Below the pieces are notes generated by a model that worked only from the letters and a program-made list of their open reading frames with translations, searched no databases and was not told where the DNA came from. This document shows, piece by piece, positions 14,429 to 14,473 of a stretch of DNA of 14,473 nucleotides. The translations under genes and the position numbers were made by a program. How positions within the stretch are numbered: position 1 is the first letter of the stretch; each line of letters opens with the position of its first letter. The DNA is taken from assembly GCF_900764565.1 (NCBI RefSeq), contig NZ_CAAFOM010000200.1, forward strand, positions 1 to 14,473. The letters run 5' to 3'. Source of the stretch: an uncultured Catenibacterium sp. (lineage in GTDB: Bacteria; Bacillota_I; Bacilli_A; Erysipelotrichales; Coprobacillaceae).

Positions 14429-14473
14429 TCTTCCATTTGGGGAAAGGGGCTTTATACACTTTTTTAGGGTAAA

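Larger units (their letters stand above)
12935..14473 (+). mobile_element. IS110-family insertion sequence (ends not defined)
   Basis: A DEDD-type IS110 transposase gene with a structured non-coding left flank, adjacent to the GntR gene. IS110 elements usually lack terminal inverted repeats and target duplications, so the outer boundaries cannot be read from one copy. The left limit given is only a guess placed beyond the GntR promoter. The right end may lie in the last 45 bases or past the window. Codon use in the transposase (more C-ending codons) differs from the neighbouring genes, consistent with transfer. Confidence 0.7.

Noticed and set aside
1..14473. CRISPR array, tRNA, rRNA or phage genes
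   Set aside because: No regularly spaced repeats, cloverleaf with CCA-type end, rRNA-like sequence or phage structural genes were seen.

Overview
The window looks like a piece of a low-GC Gram-positive gut commensal chromosome, most likely Erysipelotrichia/Coprobacillaceae or a close relative. This is inferred from AT-rich composition, strong AGGAGG ribosome binding sites, U-tailed terminators, a TGD-type wall-anchor tail, a mannose-family PTS and cre-like sites. No rRNA, tRNA or CRISPR was seen.

Region 1 (1-5964) is a duplicated module: AraC regulator, esterase, AraC regulator, esterase. The first esterase (915 aa) is exported, carries two complete Ig-like plus alpha/beta-hydrolase units in tandem, and ends in a wall-anchor-like tail. 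The second (396 aa) is a single unit with no signal peptide. The two esterase promoters share an architecture: a TGACCT half-site exactly 48 bp before a TATAAT box, a second half-site 21-22 bp further on, and AGGAGG just after the start of transcription. The first also carries a cre-like site. Together they suggest coordinated outside and inside de-esterification of an unknown (probably plant or dietary) compound under two paralogous AraC activators.

Region 2 (6039-6896) is a lone Cof-type HAD phosphatase ending at a strong terminator.

Region 3 (6907-11914) is a six-gene operon: SIS-domain enzyme, mannose-family PTS EIIA, EIIB, EIIC and EIID, then a second paralogous SIS-domain enzyme. This gene content matches the gfrABCDEF-type operons for uptake and deglycation of Amadori/Heyns products such as glucoselysine and fructoselysine. 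The operon promoter overlaps TGTATATA-type operators, probably bound by the GntR/UTRA regulator encoded convergently at 12096-12818.

Region 4 (about 12935 to the window end) is an IS110-family element with an apparently intact DEDD transposase and a structured non-coding left flank that may encode a bridge RNA. It lies directly upstream of the GntR gene. Its outer ends were not defined, and the right end may lie beyond the window.
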